NCBI GenBank assembly: GCA_013289175.1
Contig: JABDAN010000032.1
Location: forward strand, 454-33,192
Origin: Bacteroidota bacterium
Lineage (GTDB): Bacteria > Bacteroidota > Bacteroidia > Chitinophagales > Chitinophagaceae
DNA: 32,739 bases
Direction: 5' to 3'
Part shown: piece by piece, positions 15,175 through 24,028 of the stretch
Layout of the letters: each line of letters starts with the position of its first letter
Position numbering within the stretch: the first letter of the stretch is position 1
Position numbers and translations under genes: made by a program
Notes under the pieces: model-generated
What the model saw: only the letters and a program-made list of their open reading frames with translations
Told to the model about the DNA's origin: nothing
Databases searched by the model: none

Positions 15175-17787
15175 ATGGGTAATGCGGAAAATGAGCGGCT
15201 GGCTCAATCATCCAATAATAGAAATTGGAAAAAATGGGGACCCTATGTCTCGGACCGCCAATGGGGGACGATCCGGGAAGACTATAGCCCCGAGGGAAAT
15301 GCTTGGAATTTCGTGAACCACGATCTGGCCCGAAGTTACGCCTATCGCTGGGGTGAAGAGGGGATCGCAGGTTTTTGTGATGGCGATCAGATATTGTGTC
15401 TGGCCCCTGCGTTTTGGAATGGAAAGGACTCCATCTTAAAAGAAAGACTTTTTGGATTGACAAATGGCGAAGGCAACCATGGAGAAGATGTCAAAGAACT
15501 TTATTTTCATCTGGATTCTTCACCGACGCACTCTTATTGCCAGTTTCTTTACAAATATCCTCAGGAAGCCTTCCCTTATCTTGAATTGTTACAAAAGAAT
15601 AAAAAGAGTCGACTGAGTCCGGAATTTGAATTACTTGATACGGATGTTTTCAAAGAGGACCGTTATTTTGATTGCTTTATTGAATATGCAAAGGCGGAAA
15701 TCAACGACGTCCTGATGAAAATTACGGTTTATAATAGGGGTCCTGAAGAAGCCACCATTCATGTGCTTCCGCACTTATGGTTCCGAAATTTCTGGAAACA
15801 CAACACCCGATTCAGCAAGCCCGAAATTGTATCGGTTTCTACCAACTGTTTGCAAACCCGCTCAACGCGCAATGGTAGTTTTTTCCTCTATCATCAGGGT
15901 GGGGAACAATTGTTCTGCGAAAATGAAACAAACAACCGGCGGATGTATAACCGACCAAATGATTCACCATTCGTAAAAGACGGGATCAACAACTATATCG
16001 TTGACAAAGAAAATACGGTAAACCTAAAAAAGCAAGGTACCAAAGCAGCGATCTGGCTTAAAGAAAAAATCCAGCCGGGCGGTTTTAAAACTTTTAAAGT
16101 AAGATTAAGCAAAGCGGAATTGGAAGATCCATGGACGGAATTTGATGAGATTTTTATCAAACGTCGGCTGGATACCGATGAATATTATGACCAGCTGGCT
16201 CCAAAAAAATTATCTCCGGAACATAAAGCCTTGCTGCGCAGTTCGGCAAGTGGTTTGCTTTGGACCAAACAATTTTATTATCTCGATGTATTCAAGTGGC
16301 TGTTCGGAGAACCTCATGAAAAGGCACCCAATCGAGCTTACCAGCGAAATTATGACTGGCAGCATCTTACTTGCCGGAACATCATTTCCATGCCTGATAA
16401 ATGGGAATACCCTTGGTTTGCTGCCTGGGACCTTGCTTTTCATGCAGCAACCTTTGTACACATCGATCCCGATTTTGCCAAACAGCAATTATTGGTGGTA
16501 CTGCGGGAATATTACATGCACCCCAATGGACAAATTCCTGCTTACGAATGGAACTTCAGTGATGTCAACCCTCCCGTACATGCCTGGGGCGTTTGGTATG
16601 TTTTCGAAGAAGACAGAAAAAAGACCGGTAAGCCCGATTGGGACTTTCTTGAAAGAGCCTTCCAGAAGTTACTCATGAATTTCACCTGGTGGGTCAATCA
16701 AAAGGATGCCAATGGAACAGATATTTTCGAGGGTGGCTTCCTTGGTCTGGACAATATCGGTGTATTCGATCGAAACCATATGCCTCCCGGAATCAAAAAA
16801 CTTCAACAAGCCGATGCAACCAGTTGGATGGCCTTATATTCCATCAACATGCTCAGAATATCTTTGGAACTGGCGCAGCATAATTTGGCATTTGAGGAAT
16901 CGGCCGCCAAATTTTTTAGACATTTTCTCAACATCGGGTGGGCGATGCATCATATCGGGAAGAAAGACATCTCTCTTTGGGATGACCAGGATGCATTTTA
17001 TTATGATGCCATTCAATTTGAAAACGGCAAAAGCGAGCGCCTTAAAATCCGTTCCCTGGTAGGAATCATTCCCTTGTTGGCCGTTGAAATTATGCACAGC
17101 AAAGTATTTGAACGGCTGGGACAATTTAATACCCGACTGGAAGTTATCCGACTGACCAGACCGGATCTGACGCGGATCATCTCAGATATCGAACATAAAA
17201 ACAAAGACGGCAATTATCTATTTGCCATCATGGTAGACGATCGTTTGGAAAGCCTTTTGAAAAGGCTGCTTGATGAAGCCGAGTTTTTGTCAGATTACGG
17301 CATCCGTTCCCTTTCGAGATCACACAAAGAGCAACCCTATGTTTTTGGATACCAAGGCACACACTATTCTATCCAATATGAACCAGGTGAAAGCTCCAGC
17401 AACATGTTTGGTGGAAATTCAAATTGGAGGGGGCCGATATGGTTGCCATTAAATTATTTGATTATTCATTCCTTGCGAAAATATTATGAATACTATGGGG
17501 GCAAATATTTATATGAATTTCCCGCCGGTTCAGGGAATAAATTAAACCTAAAACAAATTGCTAACCAACTGACCATCCGGATTCTGAAGATTTTTGAGCG
17601 GAACGATGAGGGACAATTTCAATATCATGCCCGTCATCATTCAAATTGGTCAACCGATCATTTCAAAGACCACCATTTGTTTTATGAATTTTTTCATGGG
17701 GATACGGGACAAGGTTTGGGAGCTTCTCATCAAACCGGATGGACCGCCTTAATTGTTAACCTGTTGCTGGAAATGGATGAAGAATAA
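15175..17787 (+). CDS. GH63-type glucosidase (MGH1-like)
   Basis: 870 residues with no signal peptide, so probably cytoplasmic. The start is the ATG at 15175 (a TTG sits just before it). The opening text WKKWGPYVSDRQWGTIREDY is characteristic of the large 'glucosidase' group related to GH63 and mannosylglycerate hydrolase. The (alpha/alpha)6 barrel begins near residue 350. Likely catalytic sites are Asp419 in WFAAWDLAFHA and an acidic residue in FYEFFHGDTGQG near 850, which precedes the conserved GASHQTGWT tail. Members cleave alpha-glucosidic bonds; some act on glucosylglycerate or mannosylglycerate. No partner gene confirms the substrate. It follows the regulator by about 200 bases containing no gene. 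Confidence 0.88.
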   Translation: MGNAENERLAQSSNNRNWKKWGPYVSDRQWGTIREDYSPEGNAWNFVNHDLARSYAYRWGEEGIAGFCDGDQILCLAPAFWNGKDSILKERLFGLTNGEGNHGEDVKELYFHLDSSPTHSYCQFLYKYPQEAFPYLELLQKNKKSRLSPEFELLDTDVFKEDRYFDCFIEYAKAEINDVLMKITVYNRGPEEATIHVLPHLWFRNFWKHNTRFSKPEIVSVSTNCLQTRSTRNGSFFLYHQGGEQLFCENETNNRRMYNRPNDSPFVKDGINNYIVDKENTVNLKKQGTKAAIWLKEKIQPGGFKTFKVRLSKAELEDPWTEFDEIFIKRRLDTDEYYDQLAPKKLSPEHKALLRSSASGLLWTKQFYYLDVFKWLFGEPHEKAPNRAYQRNYDWQHLTCRNIISMPDKWEYPWFAAWDLAFHAATFVHIDPDFAKQQLLVVLREYYMHPNGQIPAYEWNFSDVNPPVHAWGVWYVFEEDRKKTGKPDWDFLERAFQKLLMNFTWWVNQKDANGTDIFEGGFLGLDNIGVFDRNHMPPGIKKLQQADATSWMALYSINMLRISLELAQHNLAFEESAAKFFRHFLNIGWAMHHIGKKDISLWDDQDAFYYDAIQFENGKSERLKIRSLVGIIPLLAVEIMHSKVFERLGQFNTRLEVIRLTRPDLTRIISDIEHKNKDGNYLFAIMVDDRLESLLKRLLDEAEFLSDYGIRSLSRSHKEQPYVFGYQGTHYSIQYEPGESSSNMFGGNSNWRGPIWLPLNYLIIHSLRKYYEYYGGKYLYEFPAGSGNKLNLKQIANQLTIRILKIFERNDEGQFQYHARHHSNWSTDHFKDHHLFYEFFHGDTGQGLGASHQTGWTALIVNLLLEMDEE

Positions 17788-17830
17788 GCCTGTGGAAAAA
17801 TCGTCATCAAAGAAGCTTACTGTGCGGGTC

Positions 17831-18403
17831 TCAATTCTCGACTAAAGAAATAAACCCTTTTCCGAAGGCTTTACTGAATTTATTCAATTGATCAAAACTG
17901 GCCGGAATGATTGCAATATCCTTTTTGTAGGTTGTCAAAATTTCTCCTTCTTTCAGCGTAGTTCCTTTTGAAACAAATAAAGTAATCATTGTCTCGGTTT
18001 CCTCTACTATGAACGCAGCATGGAATTTGCCTCCGGAATTTAGTAACACCGGTTTCCAAGTATTTTGTGAGTGGGAAGGATCTAGTTTATCTGCTTCCAT
18101 CAATCTCAAATAATTCAAGGATGGAATAAATTTCAGGATTATATCCTCCATTTTCTGGCGTATGCCAGAAACGATGGATATTTTCATCAGAAGACCCAGC
18201 AATAAAATAACCAGAACAATCAGCAACAAGGCCAGAACAGTAAGGGTGGCGCCCCCGAGTATTCTGCGAATACCCAATTTTATCACCAGCGGCGAAATGA
18301 ATTTTTCAATGATGTGCAGGGCGCGAAAAAAAACATAAAATAGGATTGCCAGGGGAACGGCCAGCGCCAATCCCCTAATAAATGTTTTTTTTAAACCTGT
18401 CAT
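17831..18403 (-). CDS. DUF502 membrane protein
   Basis: 190 residues. Two long hydrophobic segments, about 8-30 and 48-75, separated by a short loop, followed by a soluble domain. Text such as FIRGLALAVPLAILFYVFF at the start and the later VLLNSGGKFHAAFIVEETE and VSKGTTLKEGEI matches DUF502 (a family in bacteria and plants, unknown function, sometimes linked to membrane trafficking). Length is typical. It is convergent with the GH63 gene (44-base gap, no clear terminator hairpin) and is followed at its 5' side by the TetX-like gene on the same strand, 145 bases away. Confidence 0.8.
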   Translation of the reverse strand: MTGLKKTFIRGLALAVPLAILFYVFFRALHIIEKFISPLVIKLGIRRILGGATLTVLALLLIVLVILLLGLLMKISIVSGIRQKMEDIILKFIPSLNYLRLMEADKLDPSHSQNTWKPVLLNSGGKFHAAFIVEETETMITLFVSKGTTLKEGEILTTYKKDIAIIPASFDQLNKFSKAFGKGFISLVEN

Positions 18404-18548
18404 AACGATGCTATTATATATAAAAAACTATGGGGCGAAATCCAAATCCTCCGCAGATAACGAACCTTCTAGTATACCAAGGAACCCCGCATTTTATCCG
18501 ACTCATTGTCCAGCCCCATCATCCATTCTCCCTGGCGTTTCATTCTAA

Positions 18549-19700
18549 TTACACGCTTTTGAACATATCCAGCATCAGGTTCAACGCATTTTCCGAATGC
18601 ATCCATTCAGCGTTCTCCAGAGAAGCCTGAGCTGCCTCGGCCCCCCTTTTCCTCATATTTTCTTCATAGGATGCTATAGACTTTTGTACTTCATTCCAAT
18701 CTAAACATTCGCTCAATTCCAGGGCGTCCAACATGGCCATATTCACCCCTTCTCCCGCAAAGGGTGGCATCAGATGGGCGGCATCACCGAGCAGGGTCAG
18801 GTTTGGCAATGGATCCCAGAATTGGTCCAAAGGCATACAGTATAAGGTCCTCGGAATATATGGAGGGCTGGCATTCTCAAATAGTTCCAACCATATATTG
18901 CCCCATCCAGAAAATTCTTTTTTGAACCACTGCAAGACTTGTGATTTGTCGGAAAAATCAATCCCTCCATTTTTCACCCATCCTTCTTCAGTCTTGCAAC
19001 TGGCATAAAAGTTTAAACTGCCATCACCCTTTGAACTTACAATCAAATCTTTGCAATTGCCCATAGCAAAAATTTTTCCACCCTTTAGTAGATGATGGAT
19101 GACAGGTGTCGACTTTTCGGAATGATAAACGTTGCCATCCACTACGGAAACGCCTGAATAAAAAGACTGGATGGGAGTAACGTAAGGGCGAATTCCTGAG
19201 TTGGCCCCATCAGCCCCTATCACGAGATCGGCGTAAGCCGAAGTATTATTTTTAAAGAATAACTGCCAACCATCGCCTTGCCTACTCATCGCAAGAAAAT
19301 GACTATCCCAAACGACTGTACCGGGATGCAGGGATTCTAACAACATATTTCTTAAAGGTCCGCGGTCAATCTCAGGCCGGGAGAATTTACCCCCAAAACC
19401 TTCGTTCGTACTTTCCCTATGTTCGTCATACCTGATAGTAGCGTTCTTATCCACAATCCGCATCTTTTCGGCACCGGGTCTGTAACTAGCTTTAAATGCA
19501 TTCATTAACCCCGCTTTTTCCAAAGCAGCTAGTCCAGAATCGACATGCAAATCAAGCGTGGCACCCTGGACCCTAACTTCTTTGTTTAAGTCTCTTTCAT
19601 AAACTTTTACTTGCTCCCCTTTGATTTGCAAGAGTCGAGCGAGGGTTAGGCCTCCAGGGCCACCACCGACAATGGCAATTATTTTATTTTGATTCGACAT
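18549..19700 (-). CDS. TetX-like FAD-dependent monooxygenase
   Basis: 383 residues, cytoplasmic flavoprotein. The FAD Rossmann motif VGGGPGGLTLARLL (11-24) is followed by YERD, then GADGANS (162-168) and LLGDAAHLMPPFAGEGVN (303-320), the sequence that contacts the flavin ribitol in class A hydroxylases. The last motif and overall size are close to Tet(X), which inactivates tetracyclines, and the C-terminal helix placement fits too. Tetracycline activity cannot be read from sequence alone: many chromosomal Bacteroidota homologues have other substrates. The GEG in place of the Tet(X) GQG and divergent substrate-pocket regions argue for caution. A candidate promoter lies at 19739-19769. Confidence 0.85.
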   Translation of the reverse strand: MSNQNKIIAIVGGGPGGLTLARLLQIKGEQVKVYERDLNKEVRVQGATLDLHVDSGLAALEKAGLMNAFKASYRPGAEKMRIVDKNATIRYDEHRESTNEGFGGKFSRPEIDRGPLRNMLLESLHPGTVVWDSHFLAMSRQGDGWQLFFKNNTSAYADLVIGADGANSGIRPYVTPIQSFYSGVSVVDGNVYHSEKSTPVIHHLLKGGKIFAMGNCKDLIVSSKGDGSLNFYASCKTEEGWVKNGGIDFSDKSQVLQWFKKEFSGWGNIWLELFENASPPYIPRTLYCMPLDQFWDPLPNLTLLGDAAHLMPPFAGEGVNMAMLDALELSECLDWNEVQKSIASYEENMRKRGAEAAQASLENAEWMHSENALNLMLDMFKSV

Positions 19701-19738
19701 ATTCCAAATATTTTATGATCCAAGTCATAATGAGGTTA

Positions 19739-19769
19739 CCAAAATATTGACTCTTAGCAAGTATTCAAT
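19739..19769 (-). promoter_or_regulatory. Candidate promoter for the TetX-like monooxygenase gene
   Basis: Read on the minus strand: ATTG, a 19-base spacer, then TATTTTGG, close to TTTG/TAnnTTTG with one mismatch in each half. It would give a leader of about 30 bases before the ATG at 19700. Confidence 0.4.
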
Positions 19770-19806
19770 ATCACAAAGTAAACAGAATTTGGCACCTCAT
19801 ACTATC

Positions 19807-21510
19807 CTACTCCATTTTAAACACCAGTGCTGACACTGCGCCTATATTGATTCTGTCGTATGGTGATCCTATTTTATAATATCCTCCTTTGGCCTTTCCC
19901 AACACTAAGGATGCTTTGTTATTTTTCAAGGTTGGAATATCGACGGTAAGGTTTTTATCCGTCGGATTGAGAATTATACAAAAACTTTCACCTCCCGCAC
20001 TGCGATTGTAGACCATCGGATATGGTTTGTTGACGTCGCTTAATAGTTGCCAATCTCCATCTGCAGACAAAGCTTTTGAACTTTTTCTCAGCTGGATCAG
20101 TTTTCGTGTATAGTTCAATAAGGAGTTTGAATCTTGCTCTTCCTTTGCCACATTTGGCCTGTCCGGGTCTTTATCAACAGGTAAATAGAGATTCCAGAAT
20201 CCGCTGGTGGAAAAACCTGCATTTTTGGTACTATCCCATTGCATGGGTGTACGCGAGCCTGCCCTGTTTTTGCTCGAGTCACCCTGACTGCCTTCCTTGT
20301 TGTACAAACCAGTCAAAAATTTCATGCCTATTTCGTCTCCATAGTAAATTACGGGAATGCCCGGCATGGTAAGGAAAAACGTCATCGTGACTTTTAGCTG
20401 ATCCGTCGTATTTCGGTCGCCTGCATTTAGGCGCGGATTGTCATGATTACCGGTAGGTAATGATATATAACTTTTGCCTTTGGTCGCATCATACTGAGCA
20501 ATAAACTGGTCGTACCAGTCTTTTAACTGGCCTTTTCCATCCCGGGCAAAATAGCATATCGTAGGCTGAAATTCCCCTCCTTGCCGATTGGAGACGAGCG
20601 ATCCTCCTCTCATAAAATCAATATTAAATCCGGCTTCGGAAGATTGTTTGGGGTTGAACCATTCTGCAATAAGAATTCCTTGGGGATATTTTTCTCTAAA
20701 CCATAGATTTAATCCCTGCCAGACCTTGATGGTTGCTTTTTTTCCAGGATCATTCTTAACGATACTGGAAGCAAGGTCTACCCGAAACCCGTCTATTCCC
20801 TTATCCATCCAAAATGAAATCACATTTTTCATTTCCCTTTGTACCGCCTGGGGACCGGGGGCGTCTATGGATTGTTCCCAGGGATGGTCAGGGTTTGGAT
20901 TTGCGAAACCAAAATTAAGCGCGGGCTGGATATCATAAAAATTCTTGATATAGTAATTCCCCCTGGCGGATTTAAATGGAACATATTTGTCCTCACCCAT
21001 TATATCATTCCCCCGTACCGTCGGCTTCCCTTTCACTTCATTTGGGACGAATGGCGTCCAGATATAATAATCACTATATCTCAGATTTGTGCCTTTGCTT
21101 GACTCCACGAACCAGGGATTCTCATTGGAAGTATGACCTATCACCAAATCCAAACACAATTTTAATCCCTTTTCATGTGCCTTGGCAATCAGTTGAACCA
21201 TATCATCATTGGTCCCGTATCTTTTATCAATAGAATAATAGTCTGAAACATCATATCCCCCATCTTTGAATGGAGAGGAAAACATAGGCGTGAACCAGAT
21301 GGCGTTGATTCCGATTGATTGCACATAATCAAGTTTTTCTATGATTCCTTTAATGTCCCCAATTCCATCTCCATCAAAGTCTTTAAAGGAAGGCGGATAA
21401 ATCTGGTAAAAAATCGCCTTTTCATACCATCTCAAATCCGCCTGCGCAAACGTTTCCATTTGAAGGAATAGCAATACAATCACCGCAAAAAAAAGGCGTA
21501 AATTTTTCAT
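19807..21510 (-). CDS. Secreted GH13 alpha-glucosidase/alpha-amylase-family enzyme
   Basis: 567 residues from the ATG at 21510, which gives a clean signal peptide (MKNLRLFF... ending FAQ); an upstream ATG at 21543 adds eleven polar residues and is less likely. GH13 landmarks are all present: FYQIYPPSF, the calcium loop DFDGDGIGD, nucleophile Asp245 in GIDGFRVDLAS, acid/base Glu283 in LIAEWFNP and Asp357 in TGNHDNPR. A C-terminal beta domain follows from about 475. The QIYP-type motif and DGDGIGD suggest the oligo-1,6-glucosidase/alpha-glucosidase/trehalose-type subfamilies rather than a true endo-amylase. It is exported, so it acts on external malto-oligosaccharides. No SusCD transporter is nearby. 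A 16-bp palindrome lies about 80 bases upstream. Confidence 0.9.
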   Translation of the reverse strand: MKNLRLFFAVIVLLFLQMETFAQADLRWYEKAIFYQIYPPSFKDFDGDGIGDIKGIIEKLDYVQSIGINAIWFTPMFSSPFKDGGYDVSDYYSIDKRYGTNDDMVQLIAKAHEKGLKLCLDLVIGHTSNENPWFVESSKGTNLRYSDYYIWTPFVPNEVKGKPTVRGNDIMGEDKYVPFKSARGNYYIKNFYDIQPALNFGFANPNPDHPWEQSIDAPGPQAVQREMKNVISFWMDKGIDGFRVDLASSIVKNDPGKKATIKVWQGLNLWFREKYPQGILIAEWFNPKQSSEAGFNIDFMRGGSLVSNRQGGEFQPTICYFARDGKGQLKDWYDQFIAQYDATKGKSYISLPTGNHDNPRLNAGDRNTTDQLKVTMTFFLTMPGIPVIYYGDEIGMKFLTGLYNKEGSQGDSSKNRAGSRTPMQWDSTKNAGFSTSGFWNLYLPVDKDPDRPNVAKEEQDSNSLLNYTRKLIQLRKSSKALSADGDWQLLSDVNKPYPMVYNRSAGGESFCIILNPTDKNLTVDIPTLKNNKASLVLGKAKGGYYKIGSPYDRINIGAVSALVFKME

Positions 21511-21586
21511 TCTATTCGTTTTGTTGTTTAACAAAATATCCATATTACCAACGAATTTAATCCGATAACAGAGAATGGGTCAGTGT

Positions 21587-21602
21587 ATTTAAGTACTTAA
21601 AT
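21587..21602. promoter_or_regulatory. Perfect 16-bp palindrome upstream of the GH13 gene, possible operator
   Basis: ATTTAAGTACTTAAAT is fully self-complementary and lies 77 bases before the ATG of the GH13 gene, in the 200-base region between it and the alpha/beta hydrolase gene downstream on the same strand coordinates. A dimeric regulator could bind here. No regulator gene is adjacent. Confidence 0.35.
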
Positions 21603-21713
21603 TCTATCGTTCTTTCTGAAGATCTCCCGTTGATAATGCTTCCGCAGTGGACCAGTGGTATATTTATACAGTATATATTCTCCGATATGGATTAGCTACA
21701 TGACCCATTGTGA

Positions 21714-22664
21714 TTAATACCGTAACCTGGATTTAGGCACAAAAATAGCGCCTACAGATCCTTTGGGCATAGATTGTGGCTTACAGGGAAGAAGAATAAA
21801 GCTGTTTTCAAGTAACAATTGAAAATCATCCGGATCGTTTATAATTACATTGTGTTCACGCAGGCTATGTACAAACAATATGTTGTCTCCCCGTATTATG
21901 AAGGGACTTATAACACCTTCTTCAACAAGTTTATATGCTCTATGACCAATCGTCAGCTGACGCATCATGGTATCACTCATTTCATCGGTTCCTCCTCCAT
22001 GATTGGTAAACCAATGCACAAAATGATGGGAATTATCCTCATAAATCCAGTGCAAAAACTTGTCAACCTGACTGTACAAGGCATCAAATAAAAATACTTC
22101 CTGAATATTCACCTGGCCATTTTGAAGAATATACGCGATGACCCGGAATGCTCCGCTATGTCCGGCAAGCACGATATTCCCCGGTTCAGCCGTAGTGGGC
22201 ACCAAACCATCTTTCTTCAATTCACGCAATACATCACTCACCAACCCTTGGAACATACCAGGTTGCTCCAATTTGCCGCCATAGCTATCTGGAGCATTTT
22301 TGGCAGTTTCCGATAAGACAAGAACAGCGTTCCGCTTGGAGGCAATAAATTGCCTGGTTAGCTTGTAGAATTCGGCAGCCGTATCGATGTTGTTGTTCCA
22401 ACCATGGAACCAGAATATAAAGTTTATCTTTTGTGTGGTATCCAAATGCTTGGGGATAATAAGCAAAATAGAACTATCGTTATAATGAGCGGAGGTTGCA
22501 TAAAACGTACTATCGTACCAATGGCCGTTCATCCTGCCGGTATCGGGAAAGGAGGTGTGGGAAGAGGTAAAATGCAGTGACTGGAATTCCTGGGTATTCT
22601 GCCCCTGAGCGGGTGTAATGAAGAAAAATACCCAGATTGTTTTAAATAGTAGATTCAAACGCAT
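21714..22664 (-). CDS. Secreted alpha/beta-hydrolase-like protein
   Basis: 316 residues with a signal peptide (1-21, ending AQGQ). The hydrolase fold is indicated by an oxyanion-type FWFHGWNNN (84-92), the nucleophile elbow VLAGHSGAFR with Ser170, and LFDALY with Asp194. A His that could close the triad is in SLREHNVI near 270. This looks like an exported esterase or peptidase-like enzyme, but I do not recognise a defined family and no substrate is suggested. It lies on the minus strand, divergent from the T9SS protein gene; about 200 bases separate the starts. Confidence 0.72.
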   Translation of the reverse strand: MRLNLLFKTIWVFFFITPAQGQNTQEFQSLHFTSSHTSFPDTGRMNGHWYDSTFYATSAHYNDSSILLIIPKHLDTTQKINFIFWFHGWNNNIDTAAEFYKLTRQFIASKRNAVLVLSETAKNAPDSYGGKLEQPGMFQGLVSDVLRELKKDGLVPTTAEPGNIVLAGHSGAFRVIAYILQNGQVNIQEVFLFDALYSQVDKFLHWIYEDNSHHFVHWFTNHGGGTDEMSDTMMRQLTIGHRAYKLVEEGVISPFIIRGDNILFVHSLREHNVIINDPDDFQLLLENSFILLPCKPQSMPKGSVGAIFVPKSRLRY

Positions 22665-22788
22665 GTGGCAAGATATTTCATTAATGGACTACCATCGATC
22701 ATTTGCATGTAATATCGTCAATCGATCAAATCCACCTGAAGTCTAAAAGTGAATTTTCTTGCAGCAGGGGGATGAAAATCTTCCACCC

Positions 22789-22819
22789 ATTGCAATTCTT
22801 AAAGGAATTGCTTAATTTG
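22789..22819 (+). promoter_or_regulatory. Candidate promoter for the T9SS-sorted protein gene
   Basis: ATTG at 22789-22792, a 19-base spacer, then TTAATTTG at 22812-22819. Each half differs by one base from TTTG/TAnnTTTG, and the spacing is ideal. The expected transcript start is about 40 bases before the ATG at 22867. Confidence 0.45.
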
Positions 22820-22866
22820 AAAATCAACACTTTAGTCCTTAAAAAATAGCCCAGACTGTTTGTACC

Positions 22867-24018
22867 ATGAGCAGGAAATTGTTATTCAGACTGCTGTTAT
22901 TAATCATGCTGTTGCATAATAATTCCGTTAAAAGCCAGCCGGATCATTTCGCCTATGCGGTTACAGCCCTAAACAAAGAGGGGAGTTCATGGATTGCTCT
23001 GCGCAAAATGGATACAAGGACCGGTGATTTTGGAGATATACTGATCAACCTACCCGATAGCAGTGTGGCGGCCATTGCTTATGATCGACGATTCAATCGT
23101 CTCTATTACGCTCCCATGAATATTGATCAGTTGCGTTATATAGATCTTTTTACGATGAAGTCCGTGGCTGTCTCAGATCAGTTTTTCAGCCGGGCAGGCG
23201 GGTATGACTTCAAAAATGCCGGTCCGATTAACCGAATGGTCATCGCACCCGACAATTATGGATATACCATTACCAATGACGGAAACCACCTCATCCGGTT
23301 CACAACGAGTGGATCGCCCACCCTGACCGACCTGGGGGATTTGTTGGATGATCCAAAGAATAAAGAAATGACCATTCATAGTTTCTGTGCCAATTCCGGA
23401 GGTGACCTGGTAGCCGACGATGCGGGGCATTTGTATCTGATCACGGGGAGCAATAAGGTATTTAAAGTAGACCTTGCGACCAAGATGACGACTTATCTTG
23501 CCACCATTTCAGGGTTACCGCAAAAATTCACTACAAGCGGCGCTGCGGTCAGTGAGGATGGCAAACAACTTTTAATAAGCAGTTCAGCTTATTCGGAAGC
23601 TTATTTCTTGGTTGATCCCGAATTCTGGCATGCAATACCCTCCCAGACCACGCATGAAATTTATGAAAGCGGCGATCTTGCCAACAGCAATATCTTGTTT
23701 TCAAATGCCCAGGAAGCCAGTTTGTTTATCAGCAAGGATCCAGAAAATCAAAATGGAGTCCGGATCTTTCCCAATCCAGTACTTTTTGATGAACTCAGTA
23801 TCCAATTTAATGAACTTCCACCAGGCTATTATTCTATACAGTTGGCCAATTTAATGGGGAAAAAAGTATTAGAACAACATGTCAGCCTGATCGGGGTTAC
23901 CCAAACCGAAGTCATGCACATCCCGCGGGACGCGGCCCAAGGGTTTTATTATATCCGAATTTTGGACGAGCGCAATCATGTGGTGAGCATACAAAAATTG
24001 GTCGTCGAACGCTGGTAG
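22867..24018 (+). CDS. T9SS-exported beta-propeller-like protein with C-terminal sorting domain
   Basis: 383 residues. An N-terminal signal peptide (1-24, ending VKSQ) is followed by a propeller-like region with repeated blade texts (VAAIAYDRRFNRLYYAPM, INRMVIAPDNYGYTITND, LVADDAGHLYLITGSNKVF, AAVSEDGKQLLISSS). From residue 298 the type IX sorting domain begins: VRIFPNPVLFDELSIQF, then GYYSIQLANLMGKKV, ending FYYIRILDERNHVVSIQKLV. This is the type A pattern (FPNP ... G.Y.i.l.n..G). The protein should therefore cross the outer membrane by the PorSS/T9SS machinery and stay on the surface or be released. Its binding partner is unknown. It is the strongest single marker that the window is from Bacteroidota. 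Confidence 0.88.
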   Translation: MSRKLLFRLLLLIMLLHNNSVKSQPDHFAYAVTALNKEGSSWIALRKMDTRTGDFGDILINLPDSSVAAIAYDRRFNRLYYAPMNIDQLRYIDLFTMKSVAVSDQFFSRAGGYDFKNAGPINRMVIAPDNYGYTITNDGNHLIRFTTSGSPTLTDLGDLLDDPKNKEMTIHSFCANSGGDLVADDAGHLYLITGSNKVFKVDLATKMTTYLATISGLPQKFTTSGAAVSEDGKQLLISSSAYSEAYFLVDPEFWHAIPSQTTHEIYESGDLANSNILFSNAQEASLFISKDPENQNGVRIFPNPVLFDELSIQFNELPPGYYSIQLANLMGKKVLEQHVSLIGVTQTEVMHIPRDAAQGFYYIRILDERNHVVSIQKLVVERW

Positions 24019-24028
24019 AGGAACAGGT

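Noticed and set aside
16142-17124. Long alternate frames inside the GH63 gene
   Set aside because: The GH63 protein is recognisable over its whole length, so these frames are shadows.
50-21510. A polysaccharide utilisation locus, given four glycoside hydrolases and esterases
   Set aside because: No SusC or SusD gene, no sulfatase, and the enzymes are on different strands and far apart. Ordinary scattered genes explain it better.
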